A stretch of DNA of 64,000 nucleotides from Streptomyces antnestii. GTDB taxonomy: Bacteria; Actinomycetota; Actinomycetes; Streptomycetales; Streptomycetaceae. The translations under genes were made by a program, and so were the position numbers. The notes beneath the pieces were generated by a model. It saw nothing but the letters and a program-made list of their open reading frames with translations, had not been told where the DNA came from and searched no databases. The DNA lies in NCBI RefSeq assembly GCF_004005495.1, contig NZ_RZYA01000009.1:1-64000 (forward strand), given 5' to 3'. How positions within the stretch are numbered: the stretch's first letter is position 1; every line of letters begins with the position of its first letter. Below are positions 1 to 8,158 of this stretch, one piece after another.

Positions 1-13
1 CGGCCGGCGGCAG

Positions 14-129
14 GGGCCGGTCGGACCGGGTTCCGGGCCAGGTGGTCCCCACGCGCGTCGAGAAGGGGCCGTTGGTGCCGGGAGGTTCCGCTCGGCCGGT
101 CAAAGAGGGCCGCCCGGCCCATGTGGCCA
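14..129. promoter_or_regulatory. cluster of DevR-like 14-bp dyads
   Basis: Three full matches to GGnCCnnnnGGnCC are visible: 14-27 (GGGCCGGTCGGACC), 35-48 (GGGCCAGGTGGTCC) and 107-120 (GGGCCGCCCGGCCC). Two one-mismatch copies lie at 66-79 and 116-129. The first two centres are 21 bp apart, two helical turns, as expected for cooperative dimers on one DNA face. The cluster ends about 190 bp before the start of the HTH/PNPOx gene at 319 and could equally serve a gene left of the window. Assigning the motif to a DevR/OsdR-type regulator is inference from symmetry and gene content. Confidence 0.5.
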
Positions 130-318
130 GCGTCGGCCGCAGGCACGCTGGACACACGGGCGCGCTCCACGCGAGAGGGCACCGGGTGCAGTTCCTGCCG
201 TCTTGCCGGAACGGGGCAGGAACGAACGCGGAGGGCGAACGAGCTGCCCCTGGCCGTCGTTCGCGCGATCAGCAGCCGTCAGGCATAGAAAGGGATCGCC
301 ATAGAAGGGTTAGGCGCC

Positions 319-1011
319 ATGTCAGAGCATGCACAGCCGGATACGGGGGCAGCATCGGCAGGCCCACAGGGCGACATCGGACGCCGCATCGCCCAACGCC
401 GACAGGAACTCGGTCTCACTCGCGAGGAAACGGCCGCCAGAGTGGGCACCGCCCCGGATTACATCCAATACCTGGAGGAGAAGCCCAGCGCCATGCCGGG
501 CATCGGCGTCCTGATCAGACTCGCCGACGCACTGGGCATCGCCGTATCGGCTCTACGCGGTTCCGACGCGGGCCTTCCCCCCGGCATCGGCACGGCGGCA
601 GACCATCCCGAGCTGGCCGAGATGAGCGTGGACGAATGCTGGGAGAGGCTGTCGACGCACGGTGTGGGCAGGGTCGCCATCGACGGTCCGGCCGGACTGC
701 TGATCGTCCCCCTGAACTACACCGTCGTGGACGGCGCGATCGCCTTCAGAACGGCGCCGGACGCGACGCCCGCCACCGCCGTCGGCAACCAGGTCGCCTT
801 CGAGGTCGACCGGATCGACGAGGCACTCAGCCAGGGATGGAGCGTGCTGCTGCAAGGCCGGGGCCGGGCCGTGACGGATCCGGACACCGTGCGGCGGCTG
901 AACGCGCTTGCCTACAGCGGCCCTTGGGCGGGCGGCGAGCGGGACATGTGGGTGCGGGTCGAACCGGACGCCATCTCCGGGCGCCGGATCGTGGTGCGTC
1001 GAGAGGCGTGA
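319..1011 (+). CDS. XRE-type HTH / pyridoxamine 5'-phosphate oxidase-fold protein
   Basis: This 230-residue cytosolic protein joins two modules. Residues about 20-80 form an XRE-like helix-turn-helix (RRQELGLTREETAARVG, then the LADALGIAVSAL helix). Residues about 100-225 form a flavin-binding split barrel of the pyridoxamine 5'-phosphate oxidase-like type (GRVAIDGPAGLLIVPLNY, then GWSVLLQGRGRAVTD). Such fusions are common in streptomycetes and may be flavin- or F420-responsive regulators; the ligand cannot be read from sequence. The DosR regulon of Mycobacterium includes a related PNPOx-fold protein (Rv3129). The ATG at 319 follows a weak AAGGG. A second, stand-alone PNPOx-like gene follows in the same direction. 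Confidence 0.85.
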   Translation: MSEHAQPDTGAASAGPQGDIGRRIAQRRQELGLTREETAARVGTAPDYIQYLEEKPSAMPGIGVLIRLADALGIAVSALRGSDAGLPPGIGTAADHPELAEMSVDECWERLSTHGVGRVAIDGPAGLLIVPLNYTVVDGAIAFRTAPDATPATAVGNQVAFEVDRIDEALSQGWSVLLQGRGRAVTDPDTVRRLNALAYSGPWAGGERDMWVRVEPDAISGRRIVVRREA

Positions 1012-1135
1012 AGCCATCGATGCCGAGTGAAGAGGATGGGGCCTCATCCGGACGCGGGCCGATGACCGCGGACCCGTCGCTCTTACCCGGCAGGACCCAG
1101 TCGGCGGCAGGTGTACAGCAGGAGAGTTGACCGCG

Positions 1136-1594
1136 GTGATGTACCCCAGGGACGGCATCCGAGAAATCGACCGGCAGGAGTGCCTGCGGCTCCTGGCCAC
1201 GGCCCATGTCGGCCGCATCGTCCACACGCACCACGCCCTGCCCGCCGTGCTGCCGGTCGCCTTCAGTCTGGATGACGACTTCTCCGTGGTGGTGCGGACA
1301 TCGGCCCTGTCACCGCTCGCGAACGCGATCGATCAGGCGGTGGTCGCCTTCCAGACGGACGAAGTGGACCCCTCCACGGCCAGCGGCTGGAGTGTGCTGG
1401 TCACCGGGCGCGCCACCGTGGTGACCGACCCCGAGGACCACCTGCGACTGAGCCGGACCGGTCCACCCGCCTGGCGGTCGTCGCGCCACGACGTCTTCTT
1501 CCGCATCGAACCCGTGCTGGTCACCGGGAGCGCGCTCGGAGCAGGGAGCGGGGTCCCGAGGGAGACGGCTCGGCCGGGTGGCGCCGGGCGCTGA
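1136..1594 (+). CDS. pyridoxamine 5'-phosphate oxidase-like protein
   Basis: A compact protein of about 152 residues built almost entirely of the split-barrel flavin-binding fold. The motif HVGRIVHTHHALPAVLPVAF and the GWSVLVTGRATVVTD segment parallel the C-terminal half of the upstream gene, so the two are related and probably co-expressed across the 124-bp gap. The start is uncertain: the Shine-Dalgarno AGGAG at 1120-1124 sits 11 nt before GTG 1136 and 14 nt before ATG 1139, while TTG 1127 is too close. Substrate is unknown; family members bind FMN, F420 or haem. Confidence 0.8.
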   Translation: MMYPRDGIREIDRQECLRLLATAHVGRIVHTHHALPAVLPVAFSLDDDFSVVVRTSALSPLANAIDQAVVAFQTDEVDPSTASGWSVLVTGRATVVTDPEDHLRLSRTGPPAWRSSRHDVFFRIEPVLVTGSALGAGSGVPRETARPGGAGR

Positions 1595-1598
1595 ACGG

Positions 1599-2483
1599 TC
1601 AGTCGAAGGGGACAACGGCCACGGGCGCCGGGCTGTGGTGGATCACCGCGTGTGCGACGTGGCCGATGTGAGACCCCAACGGGGGACGCCTCCGGTGGCG
1701 CCCGACGACCACCAGGTCCGCGCCCCGCGCAGCATGCAGAAGTTCGCCCGCCGCCACGCCGACCACAGCCTTTTCCGTGACCTGGACCCCCGGAAACGTG
1801 GACCGCCATGGGCGCAGCATGTCCGTCAGCCCCTCGGACGCGTGCCGTTCGAGCTCTACGCCGATGCCCGGGTCGGTGATGGCGGCGTACCCGTACGAGG
1901 CGGGCAGGGCCCAGCTGTGCAGGACGTGCAGGGTTCCGGGCCTGCGGGCGGCCTCGCCGAACGCAAAAGCGATGAGCGGGTCGCACGGCTGGTAGATGTC
2001 GAGACCAAGAACGACATCTCCCGAGTCCAGTTCGCGAGGAGCCGGTGGCGTCGGTGACGGTGCGCCAACCTCCCTGCGCACGAGCACCACGGGTTGCGTG
2101 GACGCCGCGACGACCGCGAGGGAGACCGAGCCGATGAGGAAGCCGACGATGCCCCCGAGGCCACGCGACCCGAGCACCGTCAGATCTGCCTCGTTCGCGG
2201 CGACGGTGAGTACCTCCCCCGCCCGGCCGTGTACGTGCCGCGTGACGACCTCCAGTCCGGGGTGGTCTTTGCGTGCCTGGTCAGCCGCGTCACGCAGCAG
2301 GTTTTCGGACCACACGTCCGTGGACGGGGCGAAGGCGAGCGGAACCGACGGCGTTGTCGGCCACTCCTCCACGTGGACGAGGTACAGCGGTACGTCACGC
2401 AGAACAGCCTCTCGAGCGGCCCAACAGGAGGCCGCAAGGCTTTCGGGCGAACCGTCCACACCGGCGGTGACGTGGGGGGTCAT
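1599..2483 (-). CDS. universal stress protein, tandem UspA domains
   Basis: A 294-residue protein with two UspA domains (about 1-145 and 155-294). Domain 1 has a complete nucleotide-binding signature, G-2x-G-9x-GS, in GSRGLGGIVGFLIGSVS. In domain 2 the loop is GRHRRRPPLG, so it probably does not bind ATP the same way. Tandem Usps of this size are a hallmark of dormancy regulons (Rv1996, Rv2005c, Rv2623 in M. tuberculosis). ATG 2483 is chosen because AGGAGG lies 6 nt upstream, although the frame stays open further. It is transcribed divergently from the CBS-BON gene at 2751; the shared 267-bp gap holds DevR-like dyads. Its 3' end lies 4 bp from the convergent PNPOx gene. Confidence 0.92.
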   Translation of the reverse strand: MTPHVTAGVDGSPESLAASCWAAREAVLRDVPLYLVHVEEWPTTPSVPLAFAPSTDVWSENLLRDAADQARKDHPGLEVVTRHVHGRAGEVLTVAANEADLTVLGSRGLGGIVGFLIGSVSLAVVAASTQPVVLVRREVGAPSPTPPAPRELDSGDVVLGLDIYQPCDPLIAFAFGEAARRPGTLHVLHSWALPASYGYAAITDPGIGVELERHASEGLTDMLRPWRSTFPGVQVTEKAVVGVAAGELLHAARGADLVVVGRHRRRPPLGSHIGHVAHAVIHHSPAPVAVVPFD

Positions 2484-2599
2484 GACAAGCCTCCTCGTGG
2501 TGCACGGGGGTTCCGGGCGCGGGAAGTACCGGGTCGGGAAAGGGAATCCGGGAGCGAGAACCCGCCATCCAGCTTCCTCGCTCCGCATGCGATGAAGGA

Positions 2600-2683
2600 G
2601 GGCCGACAGGGCTTGATCGGGTCCGAAGGGCCCATCCCCGGGAGCACGGTTCGGCGGGGCCGAGAGTCGGGCCCACTTGGCCC
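2600..2683. promoter_or_regulatory. three DevR-like dyads in a divergent promoter
   Basis: Within the gap between the Usp gene and the CBS-BON gene are full GGnCCnnnnGGnCC matches at 2620-2633 (GGTCCGAAGGGCCC) and 2670-2683 (GGCCCACTTGGCCC). A one-mismatch copy at 2600-2613 sits 20 bp from the first. The position between two dormancy-type genes fits bidirectional activation. The regulator is inferred, not seen. Confidence 0.55.
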
Positions 2684-2750
2684 ATGCCGTCGACGGGCCT
2701 CGGGCCGCAGTCTGAAGATGTCCGCAGCACCCCAAGCTCGGGAGGGCGTC

Positions 2751-3434
2751 ATGAACGGCACGCCGACCCTCGTGAACGACGTGATGACCCGTCGGGTCGT
2801 CGCTCTGAAGAGGGGTGCCGCCTTCAAGGACATCGTGAAGGCCATGCGCGAGTGGCGGGTCAGCGCCCTGCCGGTGCTGGACGACGCGGGACACGTCGTC
2901 GGCGTCGTCTCCGAGGCCGATCTGCTACCCAAGGAGGAGTACCGCGAAGGAGACGTGGGCCGCTACGGGCAGGTGCAGAATCTGGCGGAGGTCCGCAAGG
3001 CGGACGCAGTCACCGCCGCGGAGTTGATGACTGCCCCGGCCGTCACCGTGGCGCCCGATGCCACCCTCGCCCATGCCGCCCGCGTCATGGCGCGCCACAA
3101 GGTCAAGCGGCTGCCGGTGGCGGGCCCCGACGGCGTCCTGAAGGGCATCGTCAGCCGCTCCGACCTCTTGAAAGTCTTCCTGCGGGACGACAGGGCCATC
3201 GCCGAGGAGGTCCGGAGCGAGGTCGTCGAAAGGATCTTCGGCACACACACGGAGACGATTCGTGTCGGAGTCCAGGACGGTGTCGTCACGCTTGCCGGCC
3301 GGGTCCACCAAACCGCCCTCATCCCACTCGCCACCCGGCTCTCACGTGCCGTGGCCGGTGTGGTGGACGTGCGGTGCGCACTGATTGGCGCGCCCCGCCA
3401 TCCGGACCTCGACCCCGACCTCCCAGGTGCCTGA
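2751..3434 (+). CDS. CBS-pair / BON domain protein
   Basis: 227 residues. A Bateman module of two CBS domains (about 8-65 and 88-145) is followed by a BON domain (about 155-215, RVGVQDGVVTLAGRVHQ). CBS pairs bind adenine nucleotides; BON domains usually contact phospholipid or protein. Here there is no signal peptide, so the protein is probably cytosolic. Signature stretches are SALPVLDDAGHVVGVVSEADLLPKEE and VKRLPVAGPDGVLKGIVSRSDLL. Together with the genes at 3498 and 10510 it forms a subfamily marked by LPKEE after CBS1. ATG 2751 follows GGGAGGGCGTC. Divergent from the Usp gene; convergent with the next CBS-BON gene. Confidence 0.9.
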   Translation: MNGTPTLVNDVMTRRVVALKRGAAFKDIVKAMREWRVSALPVLDDAGHVVGVVSEADLLPKEEYREGDVGRYGQVQNLAEVRKADAVTAAELMTAPAVTVAPDATLAHAARVMARHKVKRLPVAGPDGVLKGIVSRSDLLKVFLRDDRAIAEEVRSEVVERIFGTHTETIRVGVQDGVVTLAGRVHQTALIPLATRLSRAVAGVVDVRCALIGAPRHPDLDPDLPGA

Positions 3435-3497
3435 AGAACGGTCACGAGGAACGGTCACGCCGGAAGGCGATCGGGCTGAGGGGGCACCCCGTGCCGT

Positions 3498-4160
3498 TCA
3501 CCCTCCGTCGGCCGCCGTGAGCCGGCAGTCCACTCCGACGATGCCCTCGACGCCCCGCACAAGGCGCGCGGCGAGCGGAATACGGGTGGCGTCCTGCACC
3601 GTCCCCGTCAGGGTCGCGACGCCGTTGACGACCGTGATGTGAACGGGCACCACGGGGGCCTGGAACAGGACGTCGATGACATCGCGCCGTATCTCGTCGG
3701 CGAGGTCGTTGTCCGGGCGGAGGAACACCTTCAGCAGGTCACCTCGGCTGACGACACCTTCGAGCAGGCCCTGCGTGTTCACGACGGGCAGCCGTTTCAC
3801 GTGCCGGAGCGCCACGATGCGCGCCGCCTCGGCGAGCGTGGCGTCGGCGTGGACGGTGACGGCCGGAGTACTCATCAGCTCCTCGGCGCACAGCGCCCCG
3901 GCCTTGGCCATGTCGGCCATGCGGTGCAACTGGGTGAGGCGGTCCGGATCGCTGTCCCGGAATTCTTCCTTCGGCAGGAGATCGGCCTCGGACACCACTC
4001 CGATCACCCTGCCGTCGCCCTCCAGCACGGGAAGGGCGCTGACCTTCCACTGTTCCATGCGTTCGACGACGTCCTTGAAAATGGCCTTGCGGCCGACGGC
4101 GACGGCGGCACGCGTCATCACGTCACTCACACGGTAGGCACTGCTCTCCACGGTCTCCAC
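3498..4160 (-). CDS. CBS-pair / BON domain protein
   Basis: 220 residues with two CBS domains and a C-terminal BON domain (HITVVNGVATLTGTVQDATR). It shares the LPKEE linker and the VKRLPV core with the genes at 2751 and 10510. GTG 4160 is preferred over upstream in-frame starts because GGAGGAG lies a few bases before it. It follows the cyclic-nucleotide-binding gene by 48 bp on the same strand, so the two are probably one transcript. That pairing suggests two nucleotide sensors, cNMP and AMP/ATP type, made together. Confidence 0.9.
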   Translation of the reverse strand: METVESSAYRVSDVMTRAAVAVGRKAIFKDVVERMEQWKVSALPVLEGDGRVIGVVSEADLLPKEEFRDSDPDRLTQLHRMADMAKAGALCAEELMSTPAVTVHADATLAEAARIVALRHVKRLPVVNTQGLLEGVVSRGDLLKVFLRPDNDLADEIRRDVIDVLFQAPVVPVHITVVNGVATLTGTVQDATRIPLAARLVRGVEGIVGVDCRLTAADGG

Positions 4161-4208
4161 GTTCTCCTCCTCAGAACGCCGACGGCCTCCGACCAAAAGG
4201 GCGGTCGG

Positions 4209-4667
4209 TCATACCCACTCGCCGCTGCCGTGAGGCGCGTAGAGGTCGAGCAGCCTGATGCGGGAGGCGTGCAGTCGGTCGGCGACCACCAGCCCGACCC
4301 AGACCGCGATCGCCCGGCCGAACTCGGGGTCGTCGGCGCACAGCGCCCGCACGGCCTCGGCGTCGAACTCCCAGGCTCTCACCGGGCTCATCGCCTCGGC
4401 GCCCAGGTGCCAGTGGTACGGCGGGAAGTGCCAGGACCAGCCGATCAGTTCGCCGTGCCCGAGCGTCTCGACAGCTGCGGGCTGACGGTCGGGTACGTGC
4501 AAGTCGAGGGCCACGGTGCCGGTCCGTACGATCCAGAAGCGGTCGGCGCGCCCGCCCTCCTCGAACAGGCGGTCCCCCACTTCGAAGGAGACCTCACGGG
4601 CGAACTCCATCAGGCGTTCGCGCTGCTCGGCGGAGAGCGCCGCGTTCATGGTGGTGGCGGTTGTCAT
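4209..4667 (-). CDS. stand-alone cyclic-nucleotide-binding domain protein
   Basis: 152 residues resembling the N-terminal ligand domain of Crp/Fnr proteins: LSAEQRERLMEFAREVSFEVGDRLFEEGGRADRFWIVRTGTVAL, then ETLGHGELIGWSW. It ends after the dimerisation helix (AVWVGLVVADRLHASRIRLLDLY), and no winged-helix DNA-binding domain follows. The phosphate-binding cassette is poorly conserved, so real cNMP binding is unproven. Similar orphan domains sit beside Usp genes in streptomycete dormancy clusters. ATG 4667 has GGGAG 9-10 nt upstream. First gene of a likely two-gene operon with the CBS-BON gene at 3498. Confidence 0.8.
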   Translation of the reverse strand: MTTATTMNAALSAEQRERLMEFAREVSFEVGDRLFEEGGRADRFWIVRTGTVALDLHVPDRQPAAVETLGHGELIGWSWHFPPYHWHLGAEAMSPVRAWEFDAEAVRALCADDPEFGRAIAVWVGLVVADRLHASRIRLLDLYAPHGSGEWV

Positions 4668-5052
4668 CGCACCCGCTCCCTTCGTCGCTCGTGATTCCAG
4701 CGTCGGCGCGCCGGGGACCTCGCACAACGGGCCGCACGGGCCCGGAGGGGGGCCGTTCGGCCTGGCCGCGGGGGCCTTCGTCGCACGAGGAATCCCTGAA
4801 GCCCTACGCCGGCCGGCTGGACATCACGGCTTCCCAGGGCCTCTCGTTCGGATCACGCCGGGCTCGACGAGGACGCGCCACGAGGAACGGGCCTTTTCGG
4901 GCCGCGCACCGCGCGATCAGGATCCGCGAGAAGCGGATGACCCTTCTCCCTGCCGGCACCGACGAGACGTGAACGACGGCAGGATGAGGCCTCAACCCGG
5001 TTACCTGGAAGACCCATTGAGGCCCCCGGCTCAAGGCCCCCGGCATCCGGAG
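4668..5052. other. 385-bp intergenic region with regulatory dyads
   Basis: The gap lies between the nitroreductase 3' end and the cNMP-domain gene, both on the minus strand. I see no convincing gene in it. Two DevR-like dyads are listed separately. Near 4890-4905 there is a further inverted pair with a 5-bp spacer (GGGCCTTTTCGGGCC), not counted as a site. Confidence 0.6.
4729..4763. promoter_or_regulatory. paired DevR-like dyads
   Basis: 4729-4742 reads GGGCCGCACGGGCC, a full match. 4750-4763 reads GGGCCGTTCGGCCT, with one mismatch. Centres are 21 bp apart and lie 70-90 bp before the start of the cNMP-domain gene on the minus strand, a typical activator position. Confidence 0.55.
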
Positions 5053-6054
5053 TCACACGAAGGTGAGCACGTCCTCGGCCGGCCGACGCGGCGTAGCGCG
5101 CCCCTTGGGCCCGTAGCCGAGGCGGATCACCATGTGGACATAGCCCGTCGTCGCCCCGGGATCCCGTGTGAGGGAGCGGAGTTCGGGCCACTCCACGGGC
5201 TGGGACATGAGCGACGTGGACAGGCCGTCGAGGGTGGCCTGGAGCAGCACCCGGTGCAGTGCCTGGCCGGCTGCCAGCCACTGCTCCGGTGTGTCCTGCG
5301 CCGTCCCCAGCAGAGCGATCTGGGGTGTCTTCTCGAAACGGGCCGATACGCGGCCCTGGGCACCGCGCTGGGTGTCAAAGTCACGGACCGGGGAGGTCAC
5401 GTCGTACTGCCGCGGACCGAAGGCGTACGCCGGGATCCCTTCCGTCTCGGTCCCGTCGTCGGTCGCGCCGGTGCGCGTCCAGGCTGCGATCTCCGCCCGC
5501 ACCGACGCGTCCGCCGACTCGAACAGCTCGGATACGTGGACCAGATCGAGCACGGTGTCCGTGTGCCACGCTCCCGGCACACCGAGCCGGCAGCCCTCCA
5601 GGAGGGCCGCGGCACGCAGCCCGTCGAGGATTTCGGCGGGGACCCGCTCCTCGGTGAACGGGAAGCGGCTGGTGTGCCGTTTCCGCAGTACGGAGTGGAG
5701 AGAAGACAGGGTCTCGTCCTCGTCCCCCTCCCCGGCGGCGTTGGGGCGGAGGCGGACGTCGGCCAGATACCAGGGATCGCCAGGGTCCGGCAACAGGTGC
5801 CCGGCGGCGTGGAGGCCGTGGTGCGCGGCGGCTACGCGCAGACCGAACAGAGCGGCGCCACAGCCGAGATGGAGGGCTCGGTGGTCGGGGTCCTCGCGCG
5901 GCATGCCGCGGGTGGGGTCTCCGTACAGTTCGACGGTGCCGGTGCCCACCCGGTGCACGAACTTCCACGGCTGCGCGTTGTGCATGGACGGTGCTGTACT
6001 GGCGTCCTCGACCAGCGAGGTGACGAGTTTGCGGGTCAGAGCGGTGATGGTCAC
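5053..6054 (-). CDS. Acg-family nitroreductase-like flavoprotein
   Basis: 333 residues, the usual length for the Acg family (DosR-regulated Rv2032/Acg, Rv3127 and Rv3131 in M. tuberculosis). Like them it looks like a tandem, lid-altered nitroreductase fold: SMHNAQPWKFV near residue 23 is the FMN/substrate motif, LHLGCGAALFGLRVAAAHHGL follows, and a second half contains QWLAAGQALHRVLLQATLDGLSTS. Family members sequester FMN and often lack true nitroreductase activity. The start is GTG 6054 with only a weak GGAAAG before it. No clear DevR-like dyad was found directly upstream, unlike its neighbours. Confidence 0.88.
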   Translation of the reverse strand: MTITALTRKLVTSLVEDASTAPSMHNAQPWKFVHRVGTGTVELYGDPTRGMPREDPDHRALHLGCGAALFGLRVAAAHHGLHAAGHLLPDPGDPWYLADVRLRPNAAGEGDEDETLSSLHSVLRKRHTSRFPFTEERVPAEILDGLRAAALLEGCRLGVPGAWHTDTVLDLVHVSELFESADASVRAEIAAWTRTGATDDGTETEGIPAYAFGPRQYDVTSPVRDFDTQRGAQGRVSARFEKTPQIALLGTAQDTPEQWLAAGQALHRVLLQATLDGLSTSLMSQPVEWPELRSLTRDPGATTGYVHMVIRLGYGPKGRATPRRPAEDVLTFV

Positions 6055-6319
6055 GGTCTTTCCGTCCCGTCTTGCGTACGTGCTGCGGCCATCGTCAGGC
6101 GGACTTCGGGGGCGGTGGGTGTGGGCCGCGTCCCGGCGGCCAGATGACCCCGAGAGGCCACTGATCCGCCTCCCACCAGGTGATTCATCGCCGGGCCTCC
6201 TGTTCGAACATCCGAACGATGAGTCTCCCCTCCTACCAGCGTCCGCCTCACAGCGGTGGACCGGGTAGGGCTGAACGGTTCCACCTTCTCCTGACTTCGA
6301 CCCCGGTCGTAGGTCACGT

Positions 6320-6700
6320 CGTCTCGCAGGACAAGCTCTGGTTCATGGCCGTCAACTTCGTGAACCCGCACGACATCACGACGACCTCACCGGCGCCGCG
6401 CCCGCGATCCGCGAGTACGCCAAGATGCTGGACGCGGTCTTCGGCCCGGCCGCCGACGACCAGCGCTGGTACGACGCCCTGAACTTCTGCCTCAACGCCA
6501 TCCGCGATGCGGACCGCAGTATCGAATTCGTCCGCCGACCACGGCGAGACGGCGGGCTCCCACGGCCGAGGCCCCGCCACCCTGCGCTGAAGGGCCACTC
6601 GCTCCTGCCGGCGCTGCACGGGCAGTCCGTGCGCGATGGTGACGGCGTCGCGGCGGACGATGTGCAGGTCGACGCCCACAACTCACTAAGGTGGGGAAAC
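6320..6700 (+). pseudogene. sulfatase remnant (frameshifted, internally deleted)
   Basis: Three fragments in shifted frames match a formylglycine-type sulfatase in the right order. About 6326-6378 encodes QDKLWFMAVNFVNPHDI, a conserved core strand. About 6381-6525 encodes a segment containing YAKMLDAVFGPAADDQRWYD and LNFCLNAIRDADR. About 6525-6560 encodes SADHGETAGSHG, the metal-binding DHGE motif. The LKGHSLLPALHG C-terminal signature follows at about 6588-6625. The N-terminal catalytic CxPSR region is absent and large parts between fragments are missing, so no active enzyme can be made. The fragment KVGKQIAEELIAPG at about 6690-6730 is of unknown origin. Confidence 0.75.
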
Positions 6701-6811
6701 AGATCGCCGAAGAGCTCATCGCACCGGGTCGAGGTCCCGGATGACGCTACGTCACAGTAATCGCGCCCCCAGTCCGTGCGCCGCACCACTGCCGCCCGCT
6801 GACCCGCAGAA

Positions 6812-6825
6812 GGACTGGTCAGTCC
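6812..6825. promoter_or_regulatory. DevR-like dyad, GGACT/AGTCC variant
   Basis: GGACTGGTCAGTCC is a near-perfect palindrome. It keeps the inner GGACT...AGTCC arms of the mycobacterial DevR box more closely than the GGnCC copies do. It sits about 90 bp upstream of the start of the three-gene CBS-BON operon at 6909. Confidence 0.5.
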
Positions 6826-6908
6826 CCAGCTGAAACCCCGGACGGCCCTAGCCCATAGGGACAGCGATGCCCAGGCTCGAAGGTGAGGCCGATATTTCAG
6901 GAGGCGTG

Positions 6909-7523
6909 ATGAAGCACCTGCGCGTCGTCGACGACGTGATGAACCACGCCGTCATCTCCGTCGGTCCAGGGACAGCGCTCAAGGACATCGTGGAGACCAT
7001 GCGCCGGTGGCGGATCAGCTCCTTGCCCGTTCTTTCGACGGAAGGGCGGGTGGCCGGCGTGGTCTCCGAAGCTGACCTGCTGCTCAAGGCACGTGGCGCG
7101 GACGAGTCCCGTACCGTCACCGCCGGTGAGCTGATGACAGAACCCGCGGTCACGGTGAAAAGGGATGCCACCATCGCGGGCGCTGCCCACCTGATGGCCC
7201 GGGGCCGGCTGAAGCGGCTTCCCGTGGTCGACGACGAGAGCCGCCTCGTCGGAATGGTCAGCCAGGGAGATCTCCTCAAGGTCTACCTCCGCCCTGACGG
7301 GGACATTGCCGAGGAACTCCGTGAGCTGATCTTGACGGAGCTCATCCCCGACGGTTCGGCTGAGGTGCGCGTCCACGTCGCGGAGGGCATCGTCCACCTG
7401 ACGGGGGTCATCCCCGACGCGTCCCTGAAGGACGTGCTGACGCGCGTCGCCCGCACGGTACCGGGAGTCGTGGACGTCACCACACAGTTCGACGTCGAGG
7501 TCCCCGCCGGGAGAGGACGATGA
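6909..7523 (+). CDS. CBS-pair / BON domain protein
   Basis: 204 residues: CBS1 (MNHAVISVGPGTALKDIVETM... then VAGVVSEADLLLK), a shortened linker, CBS2 (LMTEPAVTVKRDATIAGAAHLMARGRLKRLPVVDD) and BON (VHVAEGIVHLTGVIPDASL). It lacks the LPKEE linker of the 2751 subfamily. ATG 6909 is preferred because CAGGAGG lies just upstream; a longer frame from 6867 is possible. Its TGA overlaps the ATG of the next CBS-BON gene (ATGA), so the two are translationally coupled in a 6909-7520-8159 operon. Confidence 0.9.
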   Translation: MKHLRVVDDVMNHAVISVGPGTALKDIVETMRRWRISSLPVLSTEGRVAGVVSEADLLLKARGADESRTVTAGELMTEPAVTVKRDATIAGAAHLMARGRLKRLPVVDDESRLVGMVSQGDLLKVYLRPDGDIAEELRELILTELIPDGSAEVRVHVAEGIVHLTGVIPDASLKDVLTRVARTVPGVVDVTTQFDVEVPAGRGR

Positions 7524-8149
7524 TGAGGCACCGAACCGTCGCCGATCTGATGGCCCCGATGGCCGTCAGTGTCCGGCGCGGCACCCCGTTCAAGGAGATC
7601 GCCCGGCTCCTCGACGAGTTCGACATCACCGCCGTGCCCGTCGTGGACGAGGACGAACGTCCCGTGGGTGTCGTCTCCGAGGCCGACCTGCTCCACAGAC
7701 GCGAGGCCGCGGGTGGCGCGATCACCGCCGCCGACATCATGACCAGTCCTGCCATCACCGCCTCACCCGAGTGGAGTGTCGTCCGTGCGACCCGCGTCAT
7801 GGGCAGACACTCGGTCAAGCGTCTGCCCGTGGTGGACGCCACCGGCCGCCTTGTCGGGATCTTGAGCCGCAGCGACCTCGTGCAGCTCTTCCTGCGCCCC
7901 GACAGGTCGATCCGGGAAGAGATCGTCGAAGACGTCCTGACCCGCACGCTCCAACTCGCACCTTCGGCTCTGTCCGTCGAAGTCGACGATGGTGTGGTGA
8001 CCCTCAGCGGCACGGTGGGGCGACGCATGCTCATCCCCGTGATCGTTCGGTTGTGCCACAGCGTCGACGGAGTGGTGGACGTGGTCGATCGGCTCGACTA
8101 CGAGCGTGACGACATGCCGATCGGCTCGCCGACAGCCAGAGAAAAGTAG
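7520..8149 (+). CDS. CBS-pair / BON domain protein
   Basis: 209 residues: CBS1 (MAPMAVSVRRGTPFKEIARLLDEFDITAVPVVDEDERPVGVVSEADLL), CBS2 (IMTSPAITASPEWSVVRATRVMGRHSVKRLPVVDATGRLVGILSRSDLV) and BON (VEVDDGVVTLSGTVG). The MxHRTV opening and the TAVPVVDEDxRPLGVVSEADLL motif group it with the genes at 8159 and 16764. Two adjacent ATGs (7520, 7523) are possible starts; homologues here begin MRH or MQH, favouring 7523. It overlaps the previous gene by four bases, and the next starts 9 nt downstream. Confidence 0.9.
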   Translation: MMRHRTVADLMAPMAVSVRRGTPFKEIARLLDEFDITAVPVVDEDERPVGVVSEADLLHRREAAGGAITAADIMTSPAITASPEWSVVRATRVMGRHSVKRLPVVDATGRLVGILSRSDLVQLFLRPDRSIREEIVEDVLTRTLQLAPSALSVEVDDGVVTLSGTVGRRMLIPVIVRLCHSVDGVVDVVDRLDYERDDMPIGSPTAREK

Positions 8150-8158
8150 GAGAAGGCC

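Noticed and set aside
6867..6908. Upstream ATG for the CBS-BON gene at 6909
   Set aside because: Adds 14 residues absent from sister proteins and has no ribosome-binding site, whereas CAGGAGG precedes 6909.
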